From JADGHX01 sp963837755 (GTDB lineage Bacteria > Pseudomonadota > Gammaproteobacteria > Steroidobacterales > Steroidobacteraceae), in assembly GCA_963837755.1 (NCBI GenBank), contig CAWIOP010000005.1, positions 1-64,000 of the forward strand: DNA of 64,000 bases, read 5' to 3'. The notes under the pieces are model-generated. The model did no database searches, was not told the DNA's origin, and worked only from the letters and a program-made list of their open reading frames with translations. How positions within the stretch are numbered: the first letter of the stretch is position 1; every line of letters starts with the position of its first letter. Of this stretch, positions 1-8,300 are shown in pieces. The position numbers and the translations under genes are program-made.

Positions 1-5
1 CCCGT

Positions 6-127
6 CTTGCCTGCGCACGCAACCTATCACGCCGAGTCGGGCGTCAAGGGTCGCTGTCGCGACCGGCTTCGCCGGCGTTGCCCCTGACACCCGACCTGCG
101 GCGTGAGGCGCGTGCCGCGCAGGCAAG
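6..127 (+). promoter_or_regulatory. Structured leader element, copy A
   Basis: Nested inverted repeats directly upstream of the methyltransferase gene. The outer helix P1 pairs 6-20 with 110-127 and has a small bulge. P2 pairs TCACGCCG (27-34) with CGGCGTGA (99-106). P3 pairs 36-50 with 81-95. Inside P3 are two hairpins: TCGC-TGTC-GCGA (51-62) and CCGGC-TTC-GCCGG (63-75). A Shine-Dalgarno GGAG follows at 146-149 and the start codon is at 156. Copies B and C share the architecture: P2 is the same sequence, while P1 and P3 differ but still pair. I infer a cis-acting RNA, although a DNA hairpin bound by a protein would look the same. Confidence 0.6.
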
Positions 128-155
128 CCGCCTGCGCACTCCATCGGAGTCGAGC

Positions 156-950
156 ATGTTTCCCACCGATCAGATTCTTCAGGGCGATTGCACCCGTGTT
201 CTGCGCACGCTGCCCAATGCATCCGTCGATCTCGTCGTCACTGACCCGCCGTACGGCGTTCGGTATCGCGATCGGCTCAATCGCACCATCGCCAACGACG
301 ATCATCCCGAGCGCATTCTGGGCGCGTTCGACGATGTGTATCGGGTGCTGAAGTCCGACACGTTCTGCGTGTCCTTTTACGGGTGGAACCGCGCCGGTGT
401 GTTCGTTGCCGCGTGGCGTCGGGCCGGGTTCGTTCCGGTCGGTCACCTCGTTTGGCAGAAGAACTACGCCTCCAGCCGCGGATTCCTCGAGGCGCGCCAC
501 GAGCAGGCGTATCTGCTGGCCAAGGGGCGCCCGGCGAAGCCCGCCCAGCCGCTGAGCGATGTGCGGCCCTGGCAGTACAGCGGCAACTCGAATCACCCGA
601 CCGAGAAAGCGGTGAGCGTTCTGCGTCCGCTGATCGAGAGCTTCTCGAAGCCCGGCGGCGTCGTGGCCGACCCCTTCGCCGGTTCCGGCAGCACGTGTGT
701 GGCTGCGGCCGAGTGCGGGCGCCGCTATCTCGGCATCGAGCTGGAAGCGCGGTACTGCGAACTCGCGCGGCAGCGGCTCGCCCAATTCGGGCCACGTCGG
801 TCGTCAGGATCGGGCGGTCTCGTCGACTCGCTCAACGGATTCTCCGCTTGGGCACAGGCCCGTGGCTACACGTTGCCGCGGGACGTTCTGGTCTCAGCGC
901 TGCGTCATTCCCTGAGCACTGATCACAGCGTGAAGTCTCCCCCTCACTGA
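156..950 (+). CDS. Site-specific DNA methyltransferase (beta class, N4-cytosine/N6-adenine)
   Basis: A 264-aa SAM-dependent DNA methyltransferase, probably acting on an exocyclic amino group. The catalytic motif DPPY is at residues 30-33. The SAM-binding motif FAGSGS lies near the C-terminus, followed by LGIELEARYCELARQRL, typical of the family. Motif IV before motif I marks a beta-class enzyme. The ATG at 156 is chosen because it has GGAG six bases upstream and follows leader copy A; upstream in-frame codons lie inside the leader. No restriction endonuclease is adjacent, so it is probably an orphan or island-encoded modification enzyme. The target sequence cannot be read from the protein. 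Confidence 0.85.
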   Translation: MFPTDQILQGDCTRVLRTLPNASVDLVVTDPPYGVRYRDRLNRTIANDDHPERILGAFDDVYRVLKSDTFCVSFYGWNRAGVFVAAWRRAGFVPVGHLVWQKNYASSRGFLEARHEQAYLLAKGRPAKPAQPLSDVRPWQYSGNSNHPTEKAVSVLRPLIESFSKPGGVVADPFAGSGSTCVAAAECGRRYLGIELEARYCELARQRLAQFGPRRSSGSGGLVDSLNGFSAWAQARGYTLPRDVLVSALRHSLSTDHSVKSPPH

Positions 951-959
951 CGGTCGCCA

Positions 960-983
960 GCGGGAGGGCATCGTCCCTCCCGC
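960..983 (+). terminator. Hairpin after methyltransferase gene
   Basis: GCGGGAGGG (960-968) pairs perfectly with CCCTCCCGC (975-983) around a 6-base loop, ten bases past the stop codon. There is no T-run behind it, so it may act as a weak terminator or as a 3'-end stabiliser. Confidence 0.45.
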
Positions 984-1010
984 GCAAGCGTGCTGATGTG
1001 GGACTTGGGT

Positions 1011-1144
1011 GATTGCCTCTCGCGCGCAGTTTGTCACGCCGCGCTAGCCGTCCAGAGTCGCGCAGACGCGCGCCCGGCCGAAGACGGCCGGCTGCCGCTC
1101 TGGACAGCGTCGATTGCGGCGTGACCCGCGCGGCGCGGGCAATC
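1011..1144 (+). promoter_or_regulatory. Structured leader element, copy B
   Basis: P1 is GATTGCC (1011-1017) with GGCAATC (1138-1144). P2 is GTCACGCCG (1033-1041) with CGGCGTGAC (1117-1125). P3 is GTCCAGAG (1050-1057) with CTCTGGAC (1098-1105). P4 is CGCG-CAGA-CGCG (1059-1070). P5 is CCGGCCG-AAGA-CGGCCGG (1074-1091). P3, P4 and P5 form a three-way junction. GGAG at 1159-1162 and the ATG at 1169 follow. The order of helices matches copies A and C. Confidence 0.65.
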
Positions 1145-1168
1145 CCGCCCATGCAGCTGGAGACGGCC

Positions 1169-1696
1169 ATGGACTCGACGACTCCTGAATTTCACGAGTA
1201 CGTGCGGAGCCTGCGGATGAATGACGTCGCCGCGTGGATTTCCTTCCACGAGGACGACCAGCACTGGCACACGAGCACATTCGCTCGCGCAAGGTGCGGC
1301 CTCTACTACCTGCGCACGGAGTACGACGGCGATCAGCCGGGCGTTGGCAGGCTGATCCGTGACGCGCGCATCCACGGGCGGTTTTCGCCGCGGCCGGTGC
1401 GGATGGGGCAGTACTTCGACGGCTCGATGATGCACGGTGCAGTGGACCTGCTGCGTCACTGGTGTGCGGATCGGCAGCTCGATGTGATCGCGCTGTGGGG
1501 GCGTGCGTATCCCGATGCCGGGCCGAAGACGCTGCCCGATCTCGACGAGGTCACTGAGCAGTCGCGCTGGGAGGGCATTGTCTACCCGCCACACTGGACC
1601 GCCGCGCTGTCGCGCGAGCTGGGTGTCGCGCTGTGCGAGGTCGGCTACGCCAGGCTCGGGATCCTCTTCTCGAAGCTGATCGGCCGCATTCCGTAG
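1169..1696 (+). CDS. Hypothetical protein behind leader copy B
   Basis: A 175-aa protein I do not recognise. It is rich in aromatic, His and Asp residues and has no obvious signal peptide or membrane segment. The ATG at 1169 is preferred because GGAG lies six bases upstream; an in-frame ATG at 1151 falls in the tail of the leader and lacks a good ribosome-binding site. The gene follows the methyltransferase and precedes another short unknown gene, each with its own leader and hairpin terminator, so the three look like separate units under shared control. Such single-gene cargo is common on conjugative or mobilisable elements. No function is assigned. Confidence 0.6.
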   Translation: MDSTTPEFHEYVRSLRMNDVAAWISFHEDDQHWHTSTFARARCGLYYLRTEYDGDQPGVGRLIRDARIHGRFSPRPVRMGQYFDGSMMHGAVDLLRHWCADRQLDVIALWGRAYPDAGPKTLPDLDEVTEQSRWEGIVYPPHWTAALSRELGVALCEVGYARLGILFSKLIGRIP

Positions 1697-1708
1697 TCGC
1701 GGTGAGCC

Positions 1709-1739
1709 GGGCCGCGGAGTTGCTTTCGCTCCGCGGCCC
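1709..1739 (+). terminator. Hairpin terminator
   Basis: An 11-bp perfect stem, GGGCCGCGGAG (1709-1719) with CTCCGCGGCCC (1729-1739), loop of 9 bases, followed by a T-rich stretch starting ATTTCATTT. It lies 12 bases past the stop codon of the preceding gene. Confidence 0.7.
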
Positions 1740-1789
1740 ATTTCATTTGTGACGCGTGGGGTCGGGTTCGAGACCGGGAAGCGACTGGT

Positions 1790-1924
1790 GATTGCCGGGC
1801 CGCTTCAGTGTGTCACGCCGTGCGCGTTCGTCCAGAGTCGCGCGGACGCGCGCCCGGCCGCGGACGGCCGGCTGCCGCTCTGGACGAACTTGCGCGCGGC
1901 GTGACCCGCGGGCCGCGGGCAATC
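1790..1924 (+). promoter_or_regulatory. Structured leader element, copy C
   Basis: P1 is GATTGCC (1790-1796) with GGCAATC (1918-1924). P2 is GTCACGCCG (1812-1820) with CGGCGTGAC (1897-1905). P3 runs from GTTC at 1826 through GTCCAGAG (to 1837) and pairs with 1878-1889. P4 is at 1839-1850 and P5 at 1854-1871, with loop CGGA where copy B has AAGA. The P3 extension GTTC/GAAC is not present in copy B, so the helix lengthened on both sides together. GGAG at 1941-1944 and the ATG at 1952 follow. Confidence 0.65.
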
Positions 1925-1951
1925 CGCCCAGGTCCAACGCGGAGCACGACC

Positions 1952-2362
1952 ATGATTCACGCTGACACGCTTTCTCAAAACACGAGCCGTCCAGCCAGTG
2001 TCGATCAGCCAGGCAGGCGCTGTCTGCCGGAGGCGCTGGCCAAACTTCGGGCGGCGAAAATTGCGCTGGTTCGGTTCGAGTACGCCGGGCAGTCTGACTA
2101 TCGCCGAGTGAAGCCGGTGGCGTTCCACGATGCATCGGGGCGCGTCACGGGGAAGGGAGTCTCGCGCGCCACCCGGCAGGAAGTGGAGGTCTTCTTTCAC
2201 GAGATGCTGGAGCTGCGGTTTCCGGAGTGGGCGATGGCTGAGGGGTCTCGAGGGGAATTCGAGTGGAACGTCGACACGGATGAACTCGTGCATCGGCACC
2301 AGTGGCGGGTGATCGCGTACGAGGACGTCGCGGTGTTCGGGCTCGGCAATGCACCGGGATAG
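1952..2362 (+). CDS. Hypothetical protein behind leader copy C
   Basis: A 136-aa protein of unknown function. The C-terminal third contains GEFEWNVDTDEL followed by a His-rich stretch (VHRHQWR), which resembles small beta-rich proteins often found on integrative elements, but I cannot name the family. The ATG at 1952 has GGAG seven bases upstream and lies just behind leader copy C. No transmembrane or signal sequence is apparent. The gene ends 25 bases before a hairpin at 2388-2418, so it is probably a single transcription unit. Confidence 0.6.
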   Translation: MIHADTLSQNTSRPASVDQPGRRCLPEALAKLRAAKIALVRFEYAGQSDYRRVKPVAFHDASGRVTGKGVSRATRQEVEVFFHEMLELRFPEWAMAEGSRGEFEWNVDTDELVHRHQWRVIAYEDVAVFGLGNAPG

Positions 2363-2387
2363 TTGTCCGGGTGCACGTTCATGTCAG

Positions 2388-2418
2388 CGTCCGCGTCGGT
2401 TTACTGCCGGCGCGGACG
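2388..2418 (+). terminator. Hairpin terminator candidate
   Basis: CGTCCGCG (2388-2395) pairs with CGCGGACG (2411-2418), followed by TTCGGTTTTG. From here to about 2,800 I see no convincing gene: the short ORFs have no recognisable motif and no clear ribosome-binding site. Confidence 0.55.
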
Positions 2419-2805
2419 TTCGGTTTTGTTCCGCTGTAACTCTCGCCACTGTTCTTCGATCGACCGCAGGCGATGAGGTGTCGGCCGAGACTGAGGCGGG
2501 GCCGCAACGTCTCGCGGGGTGTCTGATCTCAGCGATTGAGTTGGACGAGCGGGGCGTGACTCGGGTCTTCGTCGGGCGGTTCGCAGTGGTGAACGTCTCC
2601 GCCGTCGCAGTCGGGTCGTGAACGTCCAGTCACGCTCATCGAAGCCGGTTCGTCTGCTCACGTGCGGATTGGGTCGAGTCCTCCCGGGTCAGCCTGGCGA
2701 GAGGTGGCGGTTCTGTGCGCAGGGAATGCACGGCCGGAGTGGTTAGGGCCGAAGGAAGCGGTACGGACAGGGCTTGCGCGCGAACTTGTTTAGTGTCGGT
2801 TTTGG

Positions 2806-3373
2806 AGGTTTCGCAGACTGGCGACAGGTGTCGATTTGAAGAGATCCAATCGTTTGCGATGACGGCCCGTGTTGCAGGTTTCCTGGACTGACCTCAGATG
2901 TGGGAGGTTTCGTGGACTGGCGTGCAACGCGTTGGAGTGCCGGAGACTGGTGGTGGTCTCGGAGAAGCGCGCGTTCGAACAGAAACTTAGCAGCTTCCGA
3001 CGCCGGAGGTTTCGTGTACTGAGTCCACACATCCTCCGGCCAGTCCATGAAACCTCCGCCCCAGTCCACGAAACCTCCGACAACGACATTTGTCGGAGTT
3101 CCAGGTTTCGCAGACTGGCGACAACGACACTCTTCCGGAGATTCAGCGAGTTGCGTTCCTGCAGCGTGTTCGAGGTTTCGTGGACTGGCCATGGATGTGC
3201 CCAGGTTTCGTGGACTGACCTGCAAGCCGGCCGGGTGCGCAGACCGAGCGATTCGGTGTTCTGCGCGGTTGGATAATCAGCGCCTTAGCAGCCAGTCGGT
3301 TCCAAGTTTCCTGAACTGAATCCACTCATCCTGGCACCAGTCCACGAAACTTGGAGCGCAGTCCAGAAAACCT
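2806..3373. repeat. Two imperfect 297-bp tandem units carrying twelve 16-bp sites
   Basis: Consensus AGGTTTCGTGGACTGG. Plus-strand sites start at 2806, 2876, 2905, 3007, 3103, 3173, 3203 and 3304; minus-strand sites start at 3040, 3061, 3337 and 3358. The second six repeat the first six at an offset of 297 (298 for one), with the same orientation order, four plus then two minus. The first site of each unit is the variant with CAGACTGG. Site sequences and flanks have diverged but spacing is kept. The block sits directly upstream of mobC and the relaxase, so an iteron-type origin, a partition site or an oriT accessory region is possible; this is inference. Confidence 0.75.
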
Positions 3374-3472
3374 CGCACACCGACAACATTTAGCGTGCAA
3401 CACCTGTTTGTGGGCTAACTCGACAGATTTGCAGGATAGCCTAGCGGCGGCTCTTGTCAGACAGTTCGTGCC
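3374..3472. other. Candidate oriT / mob promoter region
   Basis: A 99-base gap between the repeat block and mobC. It contains a GGCTA (3413-3417) and TAGCC (3437-3441) inverted repeat around a T/A-richer spacer. Transfer origins of MOBP plasmids and islands commonly lie just upstream of the relaxosome gene and contain such a repeat near the nick site. No nick-site consensus can be assigned, so this is positional inference. Confidence 0.35.
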
Positions 3473-4027
3473 ATGTCTGGCAGCCCCTGCATTCAGTGTC
3501 GAGTGAGTCCGCTGACGAAGAAGCGTCTCCGCGCGCTGGCGCAGGAGCATCAGGTCACGGAGTCGACATTGCTCCTGCGCCTTGTCGAGACGGCGCTGTT
3601 CCAGTCGACTGGCCTTCGACAGATCGACGCAGCTACGCCGGTCGAGCAGGTCGCGCGCGGCGCGCGCCTTTATGTTCGGTTGCGGCCGGACGATCACCTG
3701 CTGCTGCGGGAGCGCGCCGAAGGGCGCGGAATGGCTGCGGCGACGTATGCGTCGTTTGTGTTGCGCGCACACCTCCGAGCCGTTACGCCGCTGCCGGATC
3801 GCGAGCTGAATGAACTCAGACAGGCAATGGGCGAGCTCGGCGTGATCGGGCGCAACCTCAACCAGATCGCTCGCGTCGCCAATCAGACTGGGAGGGTGAG
3901 CGGTCCGTCGTCGGAGGATCTGCGGGCGGTACTCCGCGCGTTGGTGGGACTGAGGGATCACGTGAAAGAGTTGATGCTGGCGAATATAGAAAGCTGGGAG
4001 AGCGGGAATGCCGAAGCGCGTCGTTGA
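3473..4027 (+). CDS. MobC-like relaxosome accessory protein
   Basis: A 184-aa protein matching the plasmid mobilisation MobC pattern. The N-terminal part (about 1-50) looks like a ribbon-helix-helix DNA-binding segment. The C-terminal region carries the family hallmark GRNLNQIAR at residues 126-134 followed by N137. MobC proteins bind oriT and help the relaxase melt and nick it. The gene lies immediately downstream of the repeat array and the oriT candidate, and its last 20 bases overlap the relaxase gene, implying translational coupling. Together they indicate a mobilisable rather than self-transmissible element, since no type IV secretion genes are visible in the window. Confidence 0.8.
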   Translation: MSGSPCIQCRVSPLTKKRLRALAQEHQVTESTLLLRLVETALFQSTGLRQIDAATPVEQVARGARLYVRLRPDDHLLLRERAEGRGMAAATYASFVLRAHLRAVTPLPDRELNELRQAMGELGVIGRNLNQIARVANQTGRVSGPSSEDLRAVLRALVGLRDHVKELMLANIESWESGNAEARR

Positions 4028-4997
4028 CCTCCGATGGCGGGACCGGCCTCTGCTCAACATAGCGTCATACGGCCGACGCGGCCCGAGCGAACGGCTTCTA
4101 CTGACCAGCGCGGAGATTGCGCATACCAGTCGCACGGTCCGAGGTGTGCCTGAGGTGATGATCAAAGTGTCCGGCGGCGCGCGGACCATCCGAGGCGTCG
4201 CGTCGCATCTGGAGTATCTCGAGAAGCGAGCGGACTTGGAGACGGATGAAGGCGCGGTGCTGACGGAGAAGGGTGTAGCGCGGGAGTTGCTGAAGGATTG
4301 GGATCTGGAAGTGGACGAGCGGCGCCGTCATACACCGCGCGGTATCGCGGCAGGTCGGAAACCGCCGAAGCTTGTCCATAACCTCGTGTTCTCGATGCCC
4401 AAAGGGACGTCGCCGGACAAGCTCCATAAGGCGGTGAAGAAGTTCGCCACGGAGAAGTTCGGTGTCCAGCATCGATATGCGATGGCGTTACACACCGACC
4501 AGGGACATCCGCACGTGCACGTCGTCGTCAAGGCCACGAGTGAACGCGGCGAGCGGCTCAATATCTACAAGGCCACGCTTAGGGAGTGGCGGCGGGACTT
4601 TGCGCAATATCTGCGGGAGTACGGCGTCGAGGCGAATGCGACGGAACGCGCCGTTCGCGGCTCGTACCACCAGAACCGCAAGCCCGGGATCTACCGAGCC
4701 GCCGCGCGAGGCGACTCCAGCTTCATGCGCGAGCGAGCAGCGGCGGTCGCCCGTGAGCTACGTACCGGCGACGTTCAGGCCGGGGCCGGACATCCCCGCT
4801 TGGTGCAGACCCGACGTGAAGTCGAGCACGGGTGGCGAGTTTTAGCAGAACACATGGAGCATGCAGGCCAGCGCGAGATGGCGGCCCTGGTTAGACGATT
4901 CGTCGATCGGATGCCGTCGGCTCGAACCGACCGGCAGTGGATCGCTGAGCAGATGCTGGCTGTTGCCGTACGCCAGCGCTCGCCTCCCACGAGATGA
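4008..4997 (+). CDS. Relaxase / mobilisation nuclease (MOBP, VirD2-like)
   Basis: A 329-aa relaxase that would nick oriT and lead the DNA strand into a recipient. The metal-binding motif III is clear: HTDQGHPHVHVVV at about residues 162-174, with H162, H167, H169 and H171. The sequence around residues 60-75 (GVASHLEYLEK) is the region where motif I tyrosines usually lie, so Y70 is a candidate nucleophile, but this is uncertain. The ATG at 4008 has GGGAG upstream and overlaps mobC. The protein is short for the family and has no helicase or primase extension. Downstream is a 98-base gap containing the regulator's promoter region. Confidence 0.8.
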   Translation: MPKRVVDLRWRDRPLLNIASYGRRGPSERLLLTSAEIAHTSRTVRGVPEVMIKVSGGARTIRGVASHLEYLEKRADLETDEGAVLTEKGVARELLKDWDLEVDERRRHTPRGIAAGRKPPKLVHNLVFSMPKGTSPDKLHKAVKKFATEKFGVQHRYAMALHTDQGHPHVHVVVKATSERGERLNIYKATLREWRRDFAQYLREYGVEANATERAVRGSYHQNRKPGIYRAAARGDSSFMRERAAAVARELRTGDVQAGAGHPRLVQTRREVEHGWRVLAEHMEHAGQREMAALVRRFVDRMPSARTDRQWIAEQMLAVAVRQRSPPTR

Positions 4998-5048
4998 GCT
5001 TGTGGATTCTCCAGGCATTGATCGGCTGGGTTGGAATCTAGGGGTGTT

Positions 5049-5077
5049 GCGTAGAGTAAGGTTATGATACGCTACGC
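5049..5077. promoter_or_regulatory. Operator-like inverted repeat before the XRE regulator
   Basis: GCGTAG (5049-5054) and CTACGC (5072-5077) flank a TATGAT hexamer (5063-5068) that could be a -10 element; no good -35 is seen at standard distance. The repeat lies 18 bases before the start of the XRE gene, a usual place for autoregulation. Confidence 0.4.
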
Positions 5078-5095
5078 AGCATTCCGAGGGGTCTC

Positions 5096-5317
5096 ATGGT
5101 CCGCTGCCGCCTATCCGAGCTCATGGGGCGCGACAAGCTTCGCGTCGCGGATGTCGCGCGCCTCACGGGTCTGAATCGCAGCACCGTCACTGCCCTTTAC
5201 AACGAGACGGCCACTCGGGTGGACCTGCCGGCCATCGAAGCCCTCTGCAAGCTGTTCCGTTGCCAGGTAGGCGACCTCTTTCTGATCGTGCCTGACAAGG
5301 GCGGAGGCACCCGTTGA
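5096..5317 (+). CDS. XRE/Cro-family transcriptional regulator
   Basis: A 73-aa single-domain helix-turn-helix protein. The HTH lies at about residues 16-42 (VADVARLTGLNRSTVTALYN). The C-terminal helices (LPAIEALCKLFRCQVGDLF) are typical of small Cro/C1-type regulators. It is the first gene of the BREX operon and its stop overlaps a TTG start of pglW. By position it probably controls the operon and itself through the inverted repeat at 5049-5077. It is not a WYL-type BrxR. Confidence 0.8.
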   Translation: MVRCRLSELMGRDKLRVADVARLTGLNRSTVTALYNETATRVDLPAIEALCKLFRCQVGDLFLIVPDKGGGTR

Positions 5318-8300
5318 ACCTCGGCCTGAGTTCCGGTCGCTGGCACGTCATTGCCGAGTCGAGTTTCCCTTGGGAGCGCGAGGCGCTCGAATGGCTGCGC
5401 GCTCAACTCCCTGACCAGCATCCCTGGCACATCTGGACCAACTTTGAATTCATCGACGATGAAGGCAAGGTCAACGAGGTCGACGCACTCGCACTGACGC
5501 CCGCGGGACTGTTCGTCATCGAGATCAAGTCGCGCCCCGGCATCGTCAGCGGCGATACGCACACCTGGACGTGGCGGACCGACGGCCGCGAATACACCGT
5601 CGACAACCCGCTGCTGCTGACGGACCGCAAGGCCAAGCGTCTGGCGAGCCTGCTGCGCCGGCAGCCGGCCATCGTAAAGGCCAAGATCCGCCTGCCTTTC
5701 GTGCAACCGCTGGTGTTTCTTTCCGCTACCACGATGAATTGCCAGCTACGTGGTCCGGCGCGCGCGGGCGTCTATCTGCGCGGCCATCCCGGTGCTGTCA
5801 ACGACGACGGCATCGTCGACGTGCTCACTCGCGGCACGCGCCCGCTTCATACGCCGCTCGACGCCCAGGATGCGCGCACCATCTCCAAGGGCTTCTACGA
5901 AACGGGCATCCGCCCTTCCAACAAGCACCGACAGGTCGGTGACTACCAGCTAGGCCGCCTGATCGTCGACGGTCCGAGCTACCAGGAATGGGAAGCCAAA
6001 CACGTCAGCGTCGATGTGCAACGTCGCGTGCGCATCTACAACCTGGCCAGCGCCACCAGTCCGGAGGAGCGCAAGACGCGCATCAACCAGGCTCAGCGCG
6101 AGTTCAGGATCCTCGAAGGCATCGAGCACGCCGGCATCCTGAAGCGTCAGTGACTACAAGGACACCGAACTCGGTCCGGCGTTGATCTTCGATCACGACC
6201 CCAAGGCCGTGCGGCTGGACCACCTGATGCGCGATCAGGGTGCGCGCCTATCCGCGAGCCAGCGCCTGCAGCTGGTTCGCGAGATTGCCGAGGTTTTGCA
6301 GTACGCGCACAGCAAGCGGCTGTATCACCGCGCGTTGGGTCCGCAAAGCATCTTGGTGCGCGGCGTGGAAATCGGCGACCTGCGCGTGCAGCTGATGAAT
6401 TGGCAGACCGCGGCACGACAGGCTGATGCCGCCAGCAGTTCGGGTAGTGTTCACCGCACGACTGGCACCCAGCATGTCGAGGCCTATGTGGAAGACCCGG
6501 GCCTTATCTATCTTGCCCCCGAGACTGCGCGCGCCGATCCGGCTCACGGCGCCGAGCTCGATGTGTTCTCCCTCGGTTGTCTCGCCTATCTCAGTCTTCA
6601 GCGGACAGCCGCCGGCAAGCTCCACCTTGGAACTGGTGGCTCAACTGCGTCAGGGGCCAGGGCTGCGCCTCTCGGATGTGCTCGATGGCTGCGGTCATCG
6701 GCTGCATGAACTGGTGCAGTTTGCGACGAATCCCGATGTGCTCGGCCGGTTCGAAACGATCAAGGACTTCCTTGATGAACTGGACAAGGTCGAGGACGAA
6801 CTGACTGCGCCCGATCCGGAACAATACGCAGACCCGAGCCGTGCAGTGCCCGGCGATCGCCTGGAAGGCGGTTTCACGGTCGTCAAGCGCATGGGTCGCG
6901 GCTCTTCCAGCGACGCACTGCTCGTCCGGCAGGACGGCAGCAACGAAGAGCTGGTTCTAAAGGTGGCCATCGACGCCTCCCACAGCGACAATCTGCAGGC
7001 CGAATCCGAAGCGCTGAAGAAGCTGCACCACCAGAACATCGTCGAGTGGCGCGATACGGTGACGGTGTCCGGGCGTACAGCACTTCTGCTTCGTAGTGCG
7101 GGCAACGAAACTCTTGCCCACAAGCTCAAGCACGAGGGTCGTCTGTCACTCGAAATGCTGCAGCGGTTCGGCGAAGAGCTCATCGATGCCGCGCGTCACC
7201 TCGAAGACAATGCCGTGGTCCACCGCGACATCAAGCCCGAGAACATCGGCATCACGGAGTCGCGTACCCGCAAACTCAAGTTGGTGCTGTTCGATTTCTC
7301 GCTCGCCCGGGCGGCGCCCGAGAACCTCACGGCTGGCACTCCGCCTTATCTCGATCCGTTCCTGCAGCTGCGATCCCATCGCCGCTGGGATCTCTATGCC
7401 GAGCGCTTCGCGGTGGCAGTCACGCTCTACGAGATGGCGGTCGGCAGGGCCCCGTGCTGGGGCGACGGTCAGACCTCGCCGGCCATGCTCGATGTGGAGG
7501 CCACCATCGAGGCCGATGCCTTCGATCCGGTGGTGCGCGAGCCGCTCGCGCAGTTCTTCAACAAGGCCCTCCGACGGGATTTCCGGGAACGTCACGACAA
7601 CGCCGAGGAAATGCTTCGCGCCTGGCGTGCAGTTTTCGAGCGTGCCTCCACAGTTCATCCATCGGCCGATGGCTTCGAGGCCATCGCACTGATTGCGACG
7701 GCGCAAACCACGATGGCCGAGCTGGGCTACAGCCTCGAAGCGCAAGACGTGCTCGAGCGCATGGGTATCCACAACGCCCGCGAACTGCTCGCTGTCGATC
7801 GCATCAAGTTCCGCTATCTGCGCGGCGTCGGCGACAAGATCCGCAAGGAGATCCGCCTCAAGGCTAAGGATCTCGCGCGCCTGCGGTCCGATCTCACGCA
7901 GGGTCGCGGCAGTCTGCACGACGTGGCGGAGGGAAGGCAGAGGACGCGAAGGTTCCCATCACCGTCAACGAGCTGGCCGAGTCGTTGCTGCCGCGCCGCC
8001 CGGCCGGAGACGACCGGCCAGAAGAAGGCGCGGTGGCGTACTACCTCGGCATCGACGACGCAGTATCCGCCGGCCAATGGCCGACACTCGGAGCCGTGGC
8101 CGATGCCACAGGCGTCGAGCGCGGCACGTTGACGACGGCGCTCGTGAAAGCGCGCGAGCGTTGGCTCAAAAACAAGGCATTCACTGAGCTGCGCAACCAG
8201 TTTGCCGCACTGCTGGCCGGCCAGGGTCAGGTGATGACGGCGCACGAGCTGGCGCAGGCGTTGCTTGCACTGCGCGGCTGCGCCATCCAGGACGACACCG

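Noticed and set aside
27..785. Long minus-strand reading frame opposite the methyltransferase
   Set aside because: A shadow of GC-rich coding on the plus strand, without motif or ribosome-binding site. The same applies to most long minus-strand frames in 39,900-62,200.
2806..3373. CRISPR array
   Set aside because: The 16-bp repeats are too short, vary in sequence, occur in both orientations and are unevenly spaced; no cas genes are present.
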